This document shows, in pieces, positions 23,801 through 35,000 of a stretch of 64,000 nucleotides of DNA. The translations under genes and the position numbers were made by a program. The DNA comes from Saposhnikovia divaricata (Eukaryota > Streptophyta > Magnoliopsida > Apiales > Apiaceae): positions 110,399,148-110,463,147 of the forward strand of contig CM071598.1 in assembly GCA_036435485.1 (NCBI GenBank). Reading direction: 5' to 3'. The notes beneath the pieces are model-generated. The model made no database searches. It was not told the origin of the DNA and was given only the letters and a program-made list of their open reading frames with translations. Every line of letters starts with the position of its first letter. The stretch's first letter is position 1.

Positions 23801-24226
23801 TCTGAAACCAAGCCTGAGTCCAGAATGAAACCACCTCTGCAATTTAGGGGCAAGTTTAAGGGAAGAGAGGTTAATCTGTTGGTGGATAGTGGAAGCACTA
23901 TTAATTTGGTGAGTAAACAGCTCAGTGATGAGCTGGAACTGCCAGTAAAGAAATAAGAATCTGTAGACATAAGGCTTCCAAATGGTGAGATCTTGAAGTG
24001 TGATGGATGTTGCTCAGATTTTTGTTGGAAGATAAATGAGATTGAGTTTCAGGCTGAGGTGGGAATAGTGGAATTATTGGAGTGGGATATCATTTTGGGA
24101 ATACAATGGTTAGCTCAACTTGGAGATATTAACTGCAACTATGATTCTCAATCCTTGCAGTTTATGTGGAAGGGGAAATCAGAATTCACAACTGATTCTA
24201 CACTCTATTTGGAAGGGAACTATTAG
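23801..24226 (+). pseudogene. chromovirus protease
   Basis: In frame with gag: GREVNLLVDSGSTINLVSKQ carries the aspartic protease motif DSG. It is followed by a TAA (about 23954) and a second half with LLEWDIILGIQWLAQLGDI, the usual end of this domain. It stops at 24224-24226. RT should start soon after this point but is missing. Confidence 0.88.
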
Positions 24227-24239
24227 CAGCTGACAGTCA

Positions 24240-25568
24240 TAGTGCCACTTTGGATGGAGCAAATAATGGAAAGCTATTCTGGTGATGCAGAAATACAGGA
24301 ACTTATGGCCAGAGTTGTGATTGATAAATCTAGGCCTCAACAATATTATTTGACTCAAGGATTACTGCAGTACCAGGGCAGGTGGGGGTTGGAAGCTATG
24401 GCAACTTGAGGCAATAGATTTTTGCAGAATTACATAGCAATGGAATAGGTGGACATTCAGGCATTAAAGCTACTATTAAGAGGATTGGGGAGTATTTTTT
24501 CTGGAAAACTATGAAGCAAGGCATTGGAAGGTGGGTTAGGGAGTGTAATGTTTGTCAAGAAAATAAGGGAGAACATTTGAGGAAACCAGGGTTGCTGCAG
24601 CCATTAGCAATACCCCAGGAGCCTTGGAGAGATATTGATATGGATTTCATCACTGGCCTACCTAAGTCACAAGGTTTTGAAGTCATATGGGTAGTGGTGG
24701 ATAGGTTCAGCAGATATGCACATTTTGTGGCTCTACAGCATCTAATCTCAGCTAAAAGCCTGGCTCAGACTTTCTTTGATCAAATTTATAAACTGCATGG
24801 ACTTCCAGACTCTATAGTTAGTGATAGGGATAGTCTTTTCTTGAGTGAATTCTGGTAGAGCTTGTTCAAAATCTCTGGCACTAGGCTATGCATGAGTACA
24901 GCCTATCATCCACAATCAGATGGATGCACCGAAAGGGTGAATCAATGCTTAGAGCAATTCCTTTTCAGGTGGCGTATGGGGTCAAACCAAGGCATTTTCC
25001 AGGTCAATCAAGGGTGCATACTAACATTTCTTCTTTGGAGGATATGCTTAACAGCAAGCAGCAGCAGTGGTCCACTCTTAAGGAGCTTATGGTGGCAGCT
25101 CAGGATAGAATGAAGAGCTATGCTGATAAAAACAGGTCAGAAAGAGAGTTCATTGTAGGGGATTGGGTTTATCTTAAACTACAGCCCTACAGGCAAGTTA
25201 CAGTGGCTATCAGAAAGAACCTCAAACTCTCAGCTAAGTTCTTTGGACCCTATAAGGTGCTGGAAAAGATTGGAAGTGTTACTTATAAATTGGACCTTCC
25301 TGACACTTCAAGGGTGCACCCTGTGTTTCATGTATCTCAACTTAAGAAAGCTGTTTGTCAAGCTAAGGTACATAGGCAGCTACCTCTGATCAATGAGCAG
25401 GGTACTTTTGAGCTCAAGCCACTAAGGAAGCTGGATAGCAGGAGCCTAGTGAAGGACCACAAGGTGGTTTATCAAGCCTTGATACAGTGGAAGGGTTGTA
25501 GTACTGATGAGGCTACATGGGAGGATGAGGACCTGCTTAAGCTCAACTTTCCAGATTTCTCTGTGTAA
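24240..25568 (+). pseudogene. chromovirus integrase remnant and chromodomain
   Basis: It begins with the linker before integrase (AEIQELMARVVIDK), then the zinc end (VRECNVCQENKGEH) and the core PWRDIDMDFITGLPKSQGF, DSIVSDRDSLFLSEFW (a TAG follows at 24856-24858) and AYHPQSDGCTERVNQCLE. A deletion then jumps to AIPFQVAYGVKPRHFPG in another frame. The C-terminal part reads VGDWVYLKLQPYRQV, GPYKVLEKIGSVTYKLDLP and HPVFHVSQLKK. It ends with a chromodomain (about 25455-25565) with YQALIQWKGCSTDEATWED. Chromodomains of this type direct integration to heterochromatin marks. Confidence 0.9.
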
Positions 25569-25604
25569 TCCATGAGGACATGGATTGTTTGAAGGGGAGG
25601 GCAT

Positions 25605-25784
25605 TGTCAGGAAGCCTAATAGGATCAATCAGTACTAGTAGTAAGGGTGTAGTTTGTTAGTTACTTTTAGTAAGGGGCATATCAATCTTTTCATGTATTA
25701 ATAGTGGGAGTCTATAAATAGTCCAGTAGCATTGTCATTTAAAATGATGTATGAACAATTTACCACAAAATGGAATTCATTTCC

Positions 25785-25830
<46 letters not shown>

Positions 25831-26030
25831 AATTCTGTTATTTTCTCTCTCCTAGGGTTTCTATCTCTCTCTAGAATCTCTCTGATTTCTCTCTTTATCT
25901 GCTGATTCTATCTATTTTCTTAGCTCTAATCTCTTATTATCTTACTAGATTTACTGTTATTCATCTCCTTAAACACAGAAAAACACAAAAAGATTGAAAA
26001 ACTAGAAAATTACTTTGTCAAGGCATGACA
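25605..26030 (+). repeat. chromovirus 3' LTR
   Basis: 426 bp, the partner of 21633-22030, with a longer (TC)n run at 25793-25830. It is preceded by the polypurine tract GAAGGGGAGGGCAT (about 25591-25604). Confidence 0.93.
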
Positions 26031-26404
26031 TTAACCCTAATCAGATTACTATTGGGTATTACACATTACAAAGCCCATACCGAATAAGATGTTATTGAAC
26101 CCTTTATTTTAGACCACTTAATTAGTCCAAATCTAGAATAAACATTAAATATATTTGTGTATAATTTTTAAACCCATAAATTATTATTATATTATAAAAA
26201 TAATCTAATATATTATCCTATAATATTTTTGATTAAAATGGTAGAAAGTAAAATGTGATTACTTTACTTTTAGCAAGGAAGGCAACCAAGCTCTTCAATT
26301 ATATTCTCTATATAAGTTGAATAACAAATTTTATAACCCAAACAAGTTTGATGATTGATTGTAAGCTTTAGTACCCAACTGAAGTGACAAACAAAAGCGC
26401 TTGA

Positions 26405-26508
26405 ATCCCCACCAATTGGTGGAGTGGATATCCGTTGAGGGTTCGACTTCGGTGGGAGTCTTGGGTGTGTGTGTGTTCAACTAGCAAAAAAAAAAAAAAA
26501 AAAAAAAG
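26405..26508 (+). mobile_element. SINE-like insertion with poly(A) tail
   Basis: About 104 bp flanked by a perfect 10-bp direct repeat AAGCGCTTGA (26395-26404 and 26509-26518) and ending in a run of about 22 A. It contains TGGTGGAGTGG (26417-26427), like a pol III A box, and GGTTCGACTTC (26440-26450), like a B box. The box spacing is short for a tRNA-derived SINE. A third copy of GCGCTTGA follows another A-rich tail at 26553-26560, suggesting a repeated event or duplication. Confidence 0.65.
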
Positions 26509-26990
26509 AAGCGCTTGAGAATAACTTAGCAAAAAAAAAGAGAAAAAAAGATGCGCTTGAGAATACAAATGATTTTTTTGCAATTTTGTCAACAAAAATA
26601 TCTGATTTCTTAGAGTCATCCGGATTCAATTCCTGTCTGCGATATTACTTTTTGGCAGTCACGTGCTGGTATTTTTACTATTAAATTAAAAATACAACAT
26701 TTTTAACATTATTGTGACCGAAAAAACTGTTTTATTGAGAAATATTAATTTATTTAATTTAGTTTTGATAAATAAACATTCTTGAGATAAAAAATCAGAA
26801 ATATTAAAATGATTTATTCAGCAAAATAAATTATGTTATATTTAATATATATTAATATTTTAAAAATTATTCATTTATCTTACACTTGAATTAACGAATT
26901 TTAGGCCAGTGAAAAAAAATGGAGTATAAAAAAAATGAAACCTGAAATAGATCCGACCCGTTGAAAGGAGTTGAGAAGCACCTGAAAATA

Positions 26991-28506
26991 ATGGAGAAAT
27001 CATCGTCATCATCATCCTCAAAAAATCTGGAAGCTTCGCTGCTGCAACTCATTTCTAGTCACAATCAATCTTCTCTCCGTCTTAAACAAAACACAGGTAC
27101 ACACACATAGATTATTATTGAAGCTAATATAGATTTGATTAATACTCCACTTAAGATTGATTGATTGTTAAAATTGAAATCAGACAAGGCAAAAAAAGAC
27201 GCAATTAAGAATGCAATTCGAGTATCAGATGTTTTAGTAGAATCAGTAAACGGAGGTGTGGAGGAGTGTTACATTAATCAGAAGCGTATCGAGCTCGAAA
27301 TTCAAGCTTTATCTTCCACTGTTCTTCGTTTCGCTAAACACACTGATCAATGGCTTGTCGCTTCTCGTACTCTTAATAATGCTGTCAAGGTTCTTGCCTT
27401 CCCTTTACTTTTCGATTTATCTTGCGTAATTCTACTTCTTTTATGTTTGCCACATCGGATAATCAATTTAATTCTATTGCATTGTTGGAAATAAAGGACA
27501 AGGTAAATAGTTTAGTATCCACTCTAAATGTAAAGAGGATTCAAAGATTGAAATACATTGTAAACTTAAATTTAAGTAATGCGCCCTGTACATACATTGT
27601 TATCCTTTTCCATTATAAGTGATGGCATATATTACTGTATAGTCAAATATTAGGAATCTGTATCTGTTGTTAGGATAAAGAAGCAAAGAACCATAAATTA
27701 AGTGGTGTATCTATCAGTTAGTAGGTAGTAAGTCCCATAGTGCTTGAGAAATGACCCGAAGCCTGAAGCACAGTGCCAATGCTAGTGTCTTTTTGTTTCT
27801 TTCCCTAGCATTATTATCGTTGTATATTTAATTACAACTGCCACATACAGTAGCTAGAGGATTCATTATGTGAGCGCATTCATGCACACGATATTTTATA
27901 TTTGGAAAATTATTGACTTACTAAAATTGCAGTGTGGCGATGCCATATTCATGATATTAGACTTGGTCTATCATTATTTGTGTTCTACCATTTGAAGACA
28001 TTTGTTTTGGATTTGAATAATAAATTATCTGAGTTTAGAAAGGGAAATATCGTAAGAGGGGAAATCATCCATTATGAAAAGAAAAATATGAAAGAAGCTG
28101 CTTAAGAGTTTGCATTAAGTTTTCAGTGTGAAGTTTCTTAAGACTTCTGCTCAATGCGAATGAGCTCTGTAATCTACAATAGAGATTTGGTGCTCATCTT
28201 TTGACATAAAAGCTGAACACCTTTAGGTAAGTAGGTATATAATTCAAATCTTACGCTTGTAGATAGTAATCGTTACTTCTAGAACAAAAACTGTAGATAG
28301 TTGTTTCCCAAATAAAAAAAAGAAGAAGTTAAATCTGGCAGTAATTTTCATCGACCTAGGTATCTTGTCGCCTCTAGATTAACCTCATATTTAGTCCTTA
28401 TATTTTGTACGTACAGGAAATTGGAGATTTTGAGAACTGGATGAAGACCATGGAATTTGACTCTAAAAGCATCAATGCAGCCATCCGCAATATTCATCAA
28501 GTGTGA
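26991..28506 (+). CDS. BLOS1: BLOC-1 subunit 1 (GCN5L1-like), three exons
   Basis: Exons 26991-27096, 27184-27389 and 28417-28506, each with GT-AG junctions (ACAG|GTAC, CAG|AC, CAAG|GTTC, ACAG|GAAA), join in frame to a 133-residue protein. After a Ser-rich start it reads LEASLLQLISSHNQSS, KAKKDAIKNAIRVSDVLVES, GGVEECYINQKRIELEIQAL, KHTDQWLVASRTLNNAVK, then EIGDFENWMKTMEFDSKSI, AAIRNIHQV. This matches plant BLOS1, a small helical subunit of BLOC-1 that acts in endosome-to-vacuole sorting. Family length (about 125-150) agrees. The second intron is about 1 kb. No stop or frameshift is seen, so it is probably functional. It sits between the SINE and an AT-rich repeat tract. Confidence 0.93.
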
Positions 28507-28696
28507 TTGAACTTGAAGATCCCAGGTTTCTGAATCACTGTTGTGTGCACTTGCTGAAAACCTATTTCTAGATCTATGTAATTTCATGGATGAGTCGTAA
28601 GTATTTGTGAACATCGAGACAAGAAACATAACCACATTATGCGGTTTCTCCTGTTGTGAATGTTTGTGGTTATAGAGGATATGGAGGTTAAATGTT

Positions 28697-28763
28697 TGCA
28701 TCTTTGGTAGGTGCTCAAAACAATTTTGTTTGCATCTTTGGTAGGTGCTCAAAACAATTTTTT
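28697..28763. repeat. 35-bp direct tandem duplication downstream of BLOS1
   Basis: The segment TTTGCATCTTTGGTAGGTGC...CAATTTT occurs twice back to back, about 200 bp after the BLOS1 stop and so probably in or near its 3' UTR. Confidence 0.9.
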
Positions 28764-30429
28764 TTAATTTCAAGCTAGATATTCAATGAGTATAACTATT
28801 GTAAATAACTAAATCACTTTTTTATAAACTTTTGAGTACTACAGAGCACAAATTAGGCCTGTAAGCACTCCAGAAGCAGTTAAAACATAGATGCTACGAG
28901 TTTTTTTTCCCCCTGATTTGCAGTTAAAAACATATATGTATACTAAAATGCCAAGGCCCTCGAATTCACACTAGTCTTGCCTGTTTGGGCGGTTTGGCAT
29001 GCGTGGCAAATGAGGGATAGTGAAGTGAGGATGATTTGCACTCGATTAACATTGTTACCACTAACTTACTATTTATATGTTGTTGAATCTTAAACCCCTT
29101 GTCTCTCTGTGATGGGTTCTGGTTGGAGGATAAGTTGGAGAAGGTATAGGTTGTACAATGATTGCATTTCAAATTTGATAATGTGCACTAACCACCTTCA
29201 AGTTTTTCTCTTGACACAATTGATCCAATTTAGTCGGGCTGTAATTCATGCTGGATATGAGTACGCTCATTTGTAATGTTCAGAAGCTCATGAACAGTAA
29301 TGAACAAACTTCATGATATCATGCACTATACGCTAGTACTAGTATCGTTTACATAAGTTATACGGGTACATTATCCTCCTGCTCCCAACAAAAGAAATTG
29401 GCCACACTTCTTTTAGCACATGCTTTAGAGAAGATGTACCTGTTAAAAAGTATATACTTTTTTTTTATATACCAACTTATAATCTGTACACGGGTTATTT
29501 TTAATTTTTTATAATTTGATTATAGTGTAGTATAATTTTAATATGTTGGTGGGAGGATTTGAACTTTACACATTTGTATATTATAACTTTTAAATGATAA
29601 AATTAATATGTTGCTGGCAAAAATCGAATCTTAGACTTCTGTATAGAACAACTTTTAGTATTTATCTAACGATCTTGAAGACCTAACGGTTATGAATGAA
29701 AAGAATAAAAGAAATGAGGGATATTATATGAGTTAAAAATCAAACGATTTTGAATGAAAGATAGAGTAAGGTTCTAGAGAGAACTTCGTTAAAAATAGAA
29801 CTAGATAACGTGAGATTTAAAACAAATTCTAAATATTTCTTAAGCAATAAAGTTATGTGCAGTAATACAAATTTAATTTAATTTTATTAAAATCAAGCTA
29901 GATGCAAAGAGCTAAAACTACAGCTACTTATGCCGCAGCATAATTTCATGCTTGCTAGCCTAATATTATTATTTCCAAGTTTTAGCTTATATTGTGTCCA
30001 TTCAAGTTAGACGAGGGACATTTGTTTTCGAAGTACCATGAACATAGATAAACTCTAGATTTATGTTGAGAAACTCTAGATTTTATGTTGAGACCTTTTC
30101 AAAATTCCCAATATTATTTTTTTTTGCTACGAACATGTTGTAGACTTGCATGAAAAAAGAAGTGGTAGCGACGGTGGTTTTACCCTCCATATTCTTTTGT
30201 GGCTAAGATCACTATTGAGTATTAACTAGAAAAATTGATGTCACAGAGGTGAAATATAGAAATTTGTATACAGAAACTTTAATGTGGGAACGGGCAGATT
30301 TGGCCGCTTCTACAAACACCAGGAAATTATATCCTATATATAAATAATTGGCGTAAGGAGGTTTGAGTGATCGTCTGGTCGTCAGGGTTATGCTATATTT
30401 TTAATTTAGCAAACAAGAACAAAAAAGAA
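28764..30429. other. intergenic AT-rich DNA
   Basis: No gene is supported on either strand. A (-) open stretch at 28966-29172 has no recognisable motif. Two related segments around 29540 and 29605 (AATATGTTG(G/C)TGG followed by an ATTTGAA/ATCGAATC-like stretch) hint at a decayed repeat. Confidence 0.5.
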
Positions 30430-31362
30430 TGCACTAAAATAAATAACACATGATAAAACAGAAAAAATTAAACCTGAGAAAATCATTGTTAACTAAATTT
30501 AATATAAGATAATTTAGAATAAAGTTTAAAATATAATTTTAAAAAAACCTTACCACATAAAAGAGTTTCAAGAAAACCTAATTTTTAAAAGTCAAAAAAA
30601 ATATTTAATTTTAGATTTTACAACAAACATGTTTTTAAAATTTATACTAACAAAAGTCAACACAAATCATTAAATTAACATTTTATTAATTTGCAAAGAT
30701 TCTAGATTCGGTATTAAAATTGTAAATAAATTAAAAAAACAATTCAAAATCCAAAATAAAATAATTAATACAGAATCTAAATATAATAAGTACAAAAAAT
30801 TCTATAATAATTTAAAAGTTACAAAAATAATAAATTTCATCAAAAATGAAATTTAAAGTAAATTAATAAAGAATAAAACTAATAAAATATTCATCATCAA
30901 CTTAATTAATTATTATTATTATAGGAAAAAGAGCTGTAATACCACAAAATTTACACACAATTAGCAAATAAGGATAAAACAACAAAAATCCATAATGAAA
31001 TAAATCACAAATTCATTCTTAATATAAAATAAACAAGTATACAAAGAATACCATCCGAATTTCAATTCAAAAAATAATTTTTAAATAAACAAGAACTTAA
31101 ATTTAATTACAAAACTAAATTTTTTTAAAAAGAAAATATATGTTAAAACAAGATATTAAAATAATAATAAAAACTATGTTATAATTGGAAATGACACATA
31201 AATTCATCAAAATATAATTTACAAAACAAACGCTAATTTAAAAAAAAATCTAAATTTAGAAAATTAAAATCAACAACAAAATTTAATATAATGCACTTAA
31301 AATAAATAAAAGCCAACACATGGTACAAACTTTGTGTTTATAAGTTCCCACATGTCTAAAGT

Positions 31363-31394
<32 letters not shown>
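30430..31394. repeat. AT-rich tandem repeat, unit A
   Basis: Sequence from about 30520 (TTTAAAATATAATTTTAAAA) to CATGTCTAAAGTATG at 31351-31366 matches, in the same order, unit B at 38990-39740. Shared landmarks are an ACCACATAAAAGAGT-like block, CACAAATTCATTCTT, AATGCACTTAAAA and CATGTCTAAAG. It ends in (TA)n at 31369-31394, where the LINE begins. Its nature is unknown. Confidence 0.7.
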
Positions 31395-31399
<5 letters not shown>

Positions 31400-32064
31400 A
31401 AAGGCAAAGATTATATTAGAATAAGCCAGAAGGCAAAACAAGAAAACAAAAGCCATTAAGTAGGTTCCAAAGGTAGAAATATGGAAACTAAACAGCCCTG
31501 CAACTATTCAAACTGAAACAACCCATATATGCAGCCTGAAGTATTTTCCAAATGAAACCAAGTACTAGAAACCCCTATGCAGAAGCAAATACGAAACCAG
31601 AAAAAAGCAGAGCCAGCCGACCTCTTACAAAGACGCAGATGAGTCGTTTGAGGAAGGAGGAGTACCATCCTAACCCTGATCTCACTTCAATTCCAGGCTT
31701 AAGTTTCGATCCATTGACTACCAGTGACTTCGGAAATATAGCCCATTGCAGAAGATCATATCCCACTGACCATAATTAGCACCAAGCCTGTATAGATTTT
31801 GTCTTCCCAGCAATGCTTATCACCATAAAAATGGTGTTTAATTATCACTTTAATGTCACACGGAAAATGCCCAAGACCAGTACCCAGCAATTTGGATCCT
31901 CTGTAGACGAAACCAAAACAAACTGTAGAAACCAACCCAGCCAAACTAATAATTTTCTTTGCAAGCCGACATTGGCTGATAATCCACAACAATTATCTGT
32001 AGAAAATGAACACCCCACCAGAAATTATGACCCTCTTGATATTGATCACAATTAACAGCAAAAA

Positions 32065-35000
32065 CTAATACGGAGCAAAAACCCAGCTGCACCCTGCTGC
32101 TCTTGCTACCCATACTGAGTGTATAAACTGCCTGTTGATTCCACTTGAAGCTAGGCTATCTGCCTCTGAATTTAATTCCCTTGGAACATAATCCAAATGA
32201 ATGATATCTCCAATGATCGAGTTAATATTATGATTGTTGACCATTATTGGAAAACCATTTAAGTAACCCAGCTTACAAAGGTTTATTGCCTCTCTAGAGT
32301 CAGAGCAAATAACCATCTTCTTCGGTGGAATAATGCCATCTAGCCAAAGCTTCACCACATGCAAAATTGCTTTTAATTCTGCCTCAGAACTAGTTGAACC
32401 TGAACAGGGGCCGGAAAAAACATAGTAAATAGCACCTTTGTTATCCTTAATGTTTCCTCCTATACCTCCTCTTAAGTGGCCTGTATTGCCTGAAGTACCC
32501 GCTCCGTCTACAGCACATACCAAATCGAACTGTGAGAATTTATACGACCAATAGTTTTCTGAAAGGGAATGAAAATGGATTGCAATTGAACCTTGAGGAT
32601 TTACTTTCCAGAGCGTATCTTTGCTAAAATTAATAAGATTGGAAGCTTGCCCCCATGTGTTAACTCTAGTGAAGATAAGGTATTCTAAAGAATCTCTTGT
32701 TATTCTTGACTTGTTGAAGATATTTTCATTTCTCGCAATCCATATTGTCCAACAAGCAGCCGCTATCACAGTGATCCAGATTTTCCTTGTTTGTTTGTTT
32801 CTTTGAAGCTTGAAAAGCTTTAAAAGAGAGAACTCTGAAGTGAAAGAAAACATGTTCGAGACATTCCACCAACTAGCTAAAAATTCCCAAGTCCATTTAG
32901 CTAACGAGCATTCCCAGAATAAGTGATGGATTGATTCTTCATTCACTTTGCACCATTGACATAAGCTTCCTAAATAACAGTTTTGAATTCTTTGATTTAA
33001 AAGGAGCAGCGAGGGAACACATTTGGATTCCAATTTCCAAAGAAAAATTCTAATTTTCGGAGGCACCTTAGCATTCCAAATAATGTCCCATACTTTAGAA
33101 TGTATCAGATTTGGAGTATTATTCTGTTGCACAAGAGAAGTGCAAACTTTAGTATTAAAGATCCCCTTTCCTGGACTCCATAGAAGTTTGTCCTTGACAC
33201 TCGTAAGAAAGATGGAAGAGATGATTCTAGATAGATGAAGGAGGTCTTCTTCCTCTCTACTGAGCAGTGGTCTTTTCCATAAGACCGAAAATGATATAGA
33301 ACCTTCGATCCACTTGGTCATGAAAACCTTGACTGAGGAATGTCTTAGGATTGTAAGACGGTATAATCTAGGGATCAGAAGCATTAGAGGACTATCTGAG
33401 AACCAGATATCTTCCCAAAAGTTAATCAACTCACCATTGCCTAATATCCATTTGAAGCTGTTGCGATTCACTAATCCATTTAACTCAATGTTAGATCCCA
33501 ATCGTAATATGCTCTGTATCGTGTAAGATGAGTCTTTTTTTGATTCCAAGCTGGCCAAGTCGTAATTGAAAGAAGGCCCGTACTTACTAGAAAGAACTCT
33601 GTTCCACCACGCTGATCTTTCCGAATAGCTTCTCCAGACCCACTTTGCTAGCATCACTAGGTTCCGTGATTTTAGAGGGACCAATCCTAAACCACCCAAA
33701 TGCTTAGGAGTACATATTTTCTTCCAATTGAGCAGATGAAGTTTTTTATGCCTAACATTTGTCTTAGTGTAATGTCCCCATAAAAACTGTCTCCTGATTT
33801 TTTCTAGTAGATTCAGAATAGTTACTGGAATTAGAAAAAGGGAGAACCAGAAAATTGGTAAGCTATCTATTGCTGCTTTGAGGAGTGTCAATCTACCTGC
33901 CATCGAAATTGTACCAGTCTTCCAATTGATGAGCTTGTTTTCAACCCTTGAAACGAGGGGGGTCCAATAGGAGATGGAGTGTGGCGACAGACCAATATCT
34001 ATACCTAGATACTTGAAAGTACTCCGGCCTACTGAACACCCAAGAATGGATGCCCATTGATTTAAAGATGCCGGATCCTCACCAAAACCAAGAAGATTTG
34101 TTTTGTGAAAGTTTATTCTAAGACCAGATAGTAGTTGAAAGCATTGTAGCACTCTTTTAACTCCTTGAACTGACTGAGTGTCATTGTTGATGAAAAGAAT
34201 CACGTCATCAGCAAATTGAAGATGCGAAAGCTCCATATTAGAATTAGGGAGAAAGACACCATGGAAAATTCCATTTGCAACTGCTCTATCTAATAGTTTC
34301 GCGAGCGTCTCTCCAATAAGATTAAACAAGAGAGGTGAAAGAGGGTCCCCTTGTCTGAGCCCTCTAGATGGTGTGAATTCATCTGTGGGGCAACCATTTA
34401 CCAATACTGAAATTCTGGAAGAATTCAGGATCGCTTTTAACCAAGCTGCCCATGTTTCGTTGAAATTCATGCATTCCAAAACTTGAAATAGAAAACCCCA
34501 ATCAACTGAATCGAAGGCCTTTTCAAAGTCAATTTTCATAATAAGGCCTTTGGATTTTCTAGATTTCAAGGCTGCGTGTACTTCACTCGCAATTAATATG
34601 CAATCAGTAATTTGGCGTCCTTGGATAAATGCGGTTTGAGTCTCCGAAACCAACAGATTCATAACTCTTTTCAGCCTTGAAGCCAGGACCTTCGTTAACA
34701 ATTTCATTAATGCATTCATTAGACTAATGGGTCTAAAGTCAGAAGAATAAATTGGGGCCTTTAATTTCGGAATAAGAGCAATAAACGACGAATTCAGTCC
34801 ATTAGGAATAACTCCTGTTGCATGAAACTTATAGAAGAAGTCCATTACCTCAACTTTGATGGTAGGCCAAAGTTTTTTAAGAACGCCAGCGTTTAGCCCA
34901 TCCGGACCTGGGGATTTGGTCGAGTCTGTATTGAATAATGCCAATTCTACCTCTTCCAATGTGAAGTTGTTTATAAGGTTTGAGCTTTCCAGGGGAGAGA

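Larger units (their letters stand above)
21633..26030 (+). mobile_element. chromovirus (Ty3/gypsy) lacking reverse transcriptase
   Basis: LTRs at 21633-22030 and 25605-26030 (TGTCAGGAAG...ATGACA) flank a 3.6-kb interior. Flanks ttatc (21628-21632) and ttaac (26031-26035) fit a target duplication with one mismatch. The order is primer binding site, gag, protease, integrase, chromodomain, polypurine tract. Protease is followed directly by the start of integrase: the RT and RNase H (normally 1.5-2 kb) are absent. A second deletion removes part of the integrase C-terminal half. The C-terminal chromodomain marks a chromovirus, perhaps Reina- or Tekay-like. It is non-autonomous. Confidence 0.92.

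Noticed and set aside
26405..26508. A functional tRNA gene
   Set aside because: The A- and B-box-like motifs are only 23 nt apart, no cloverleaf can be drawn, and the poly(A) tail with target duplication marks a retroposon.
28966..29172. Small - strand ORF as a host gene
   Set aside because: 68 codons, no motif, no splice context.
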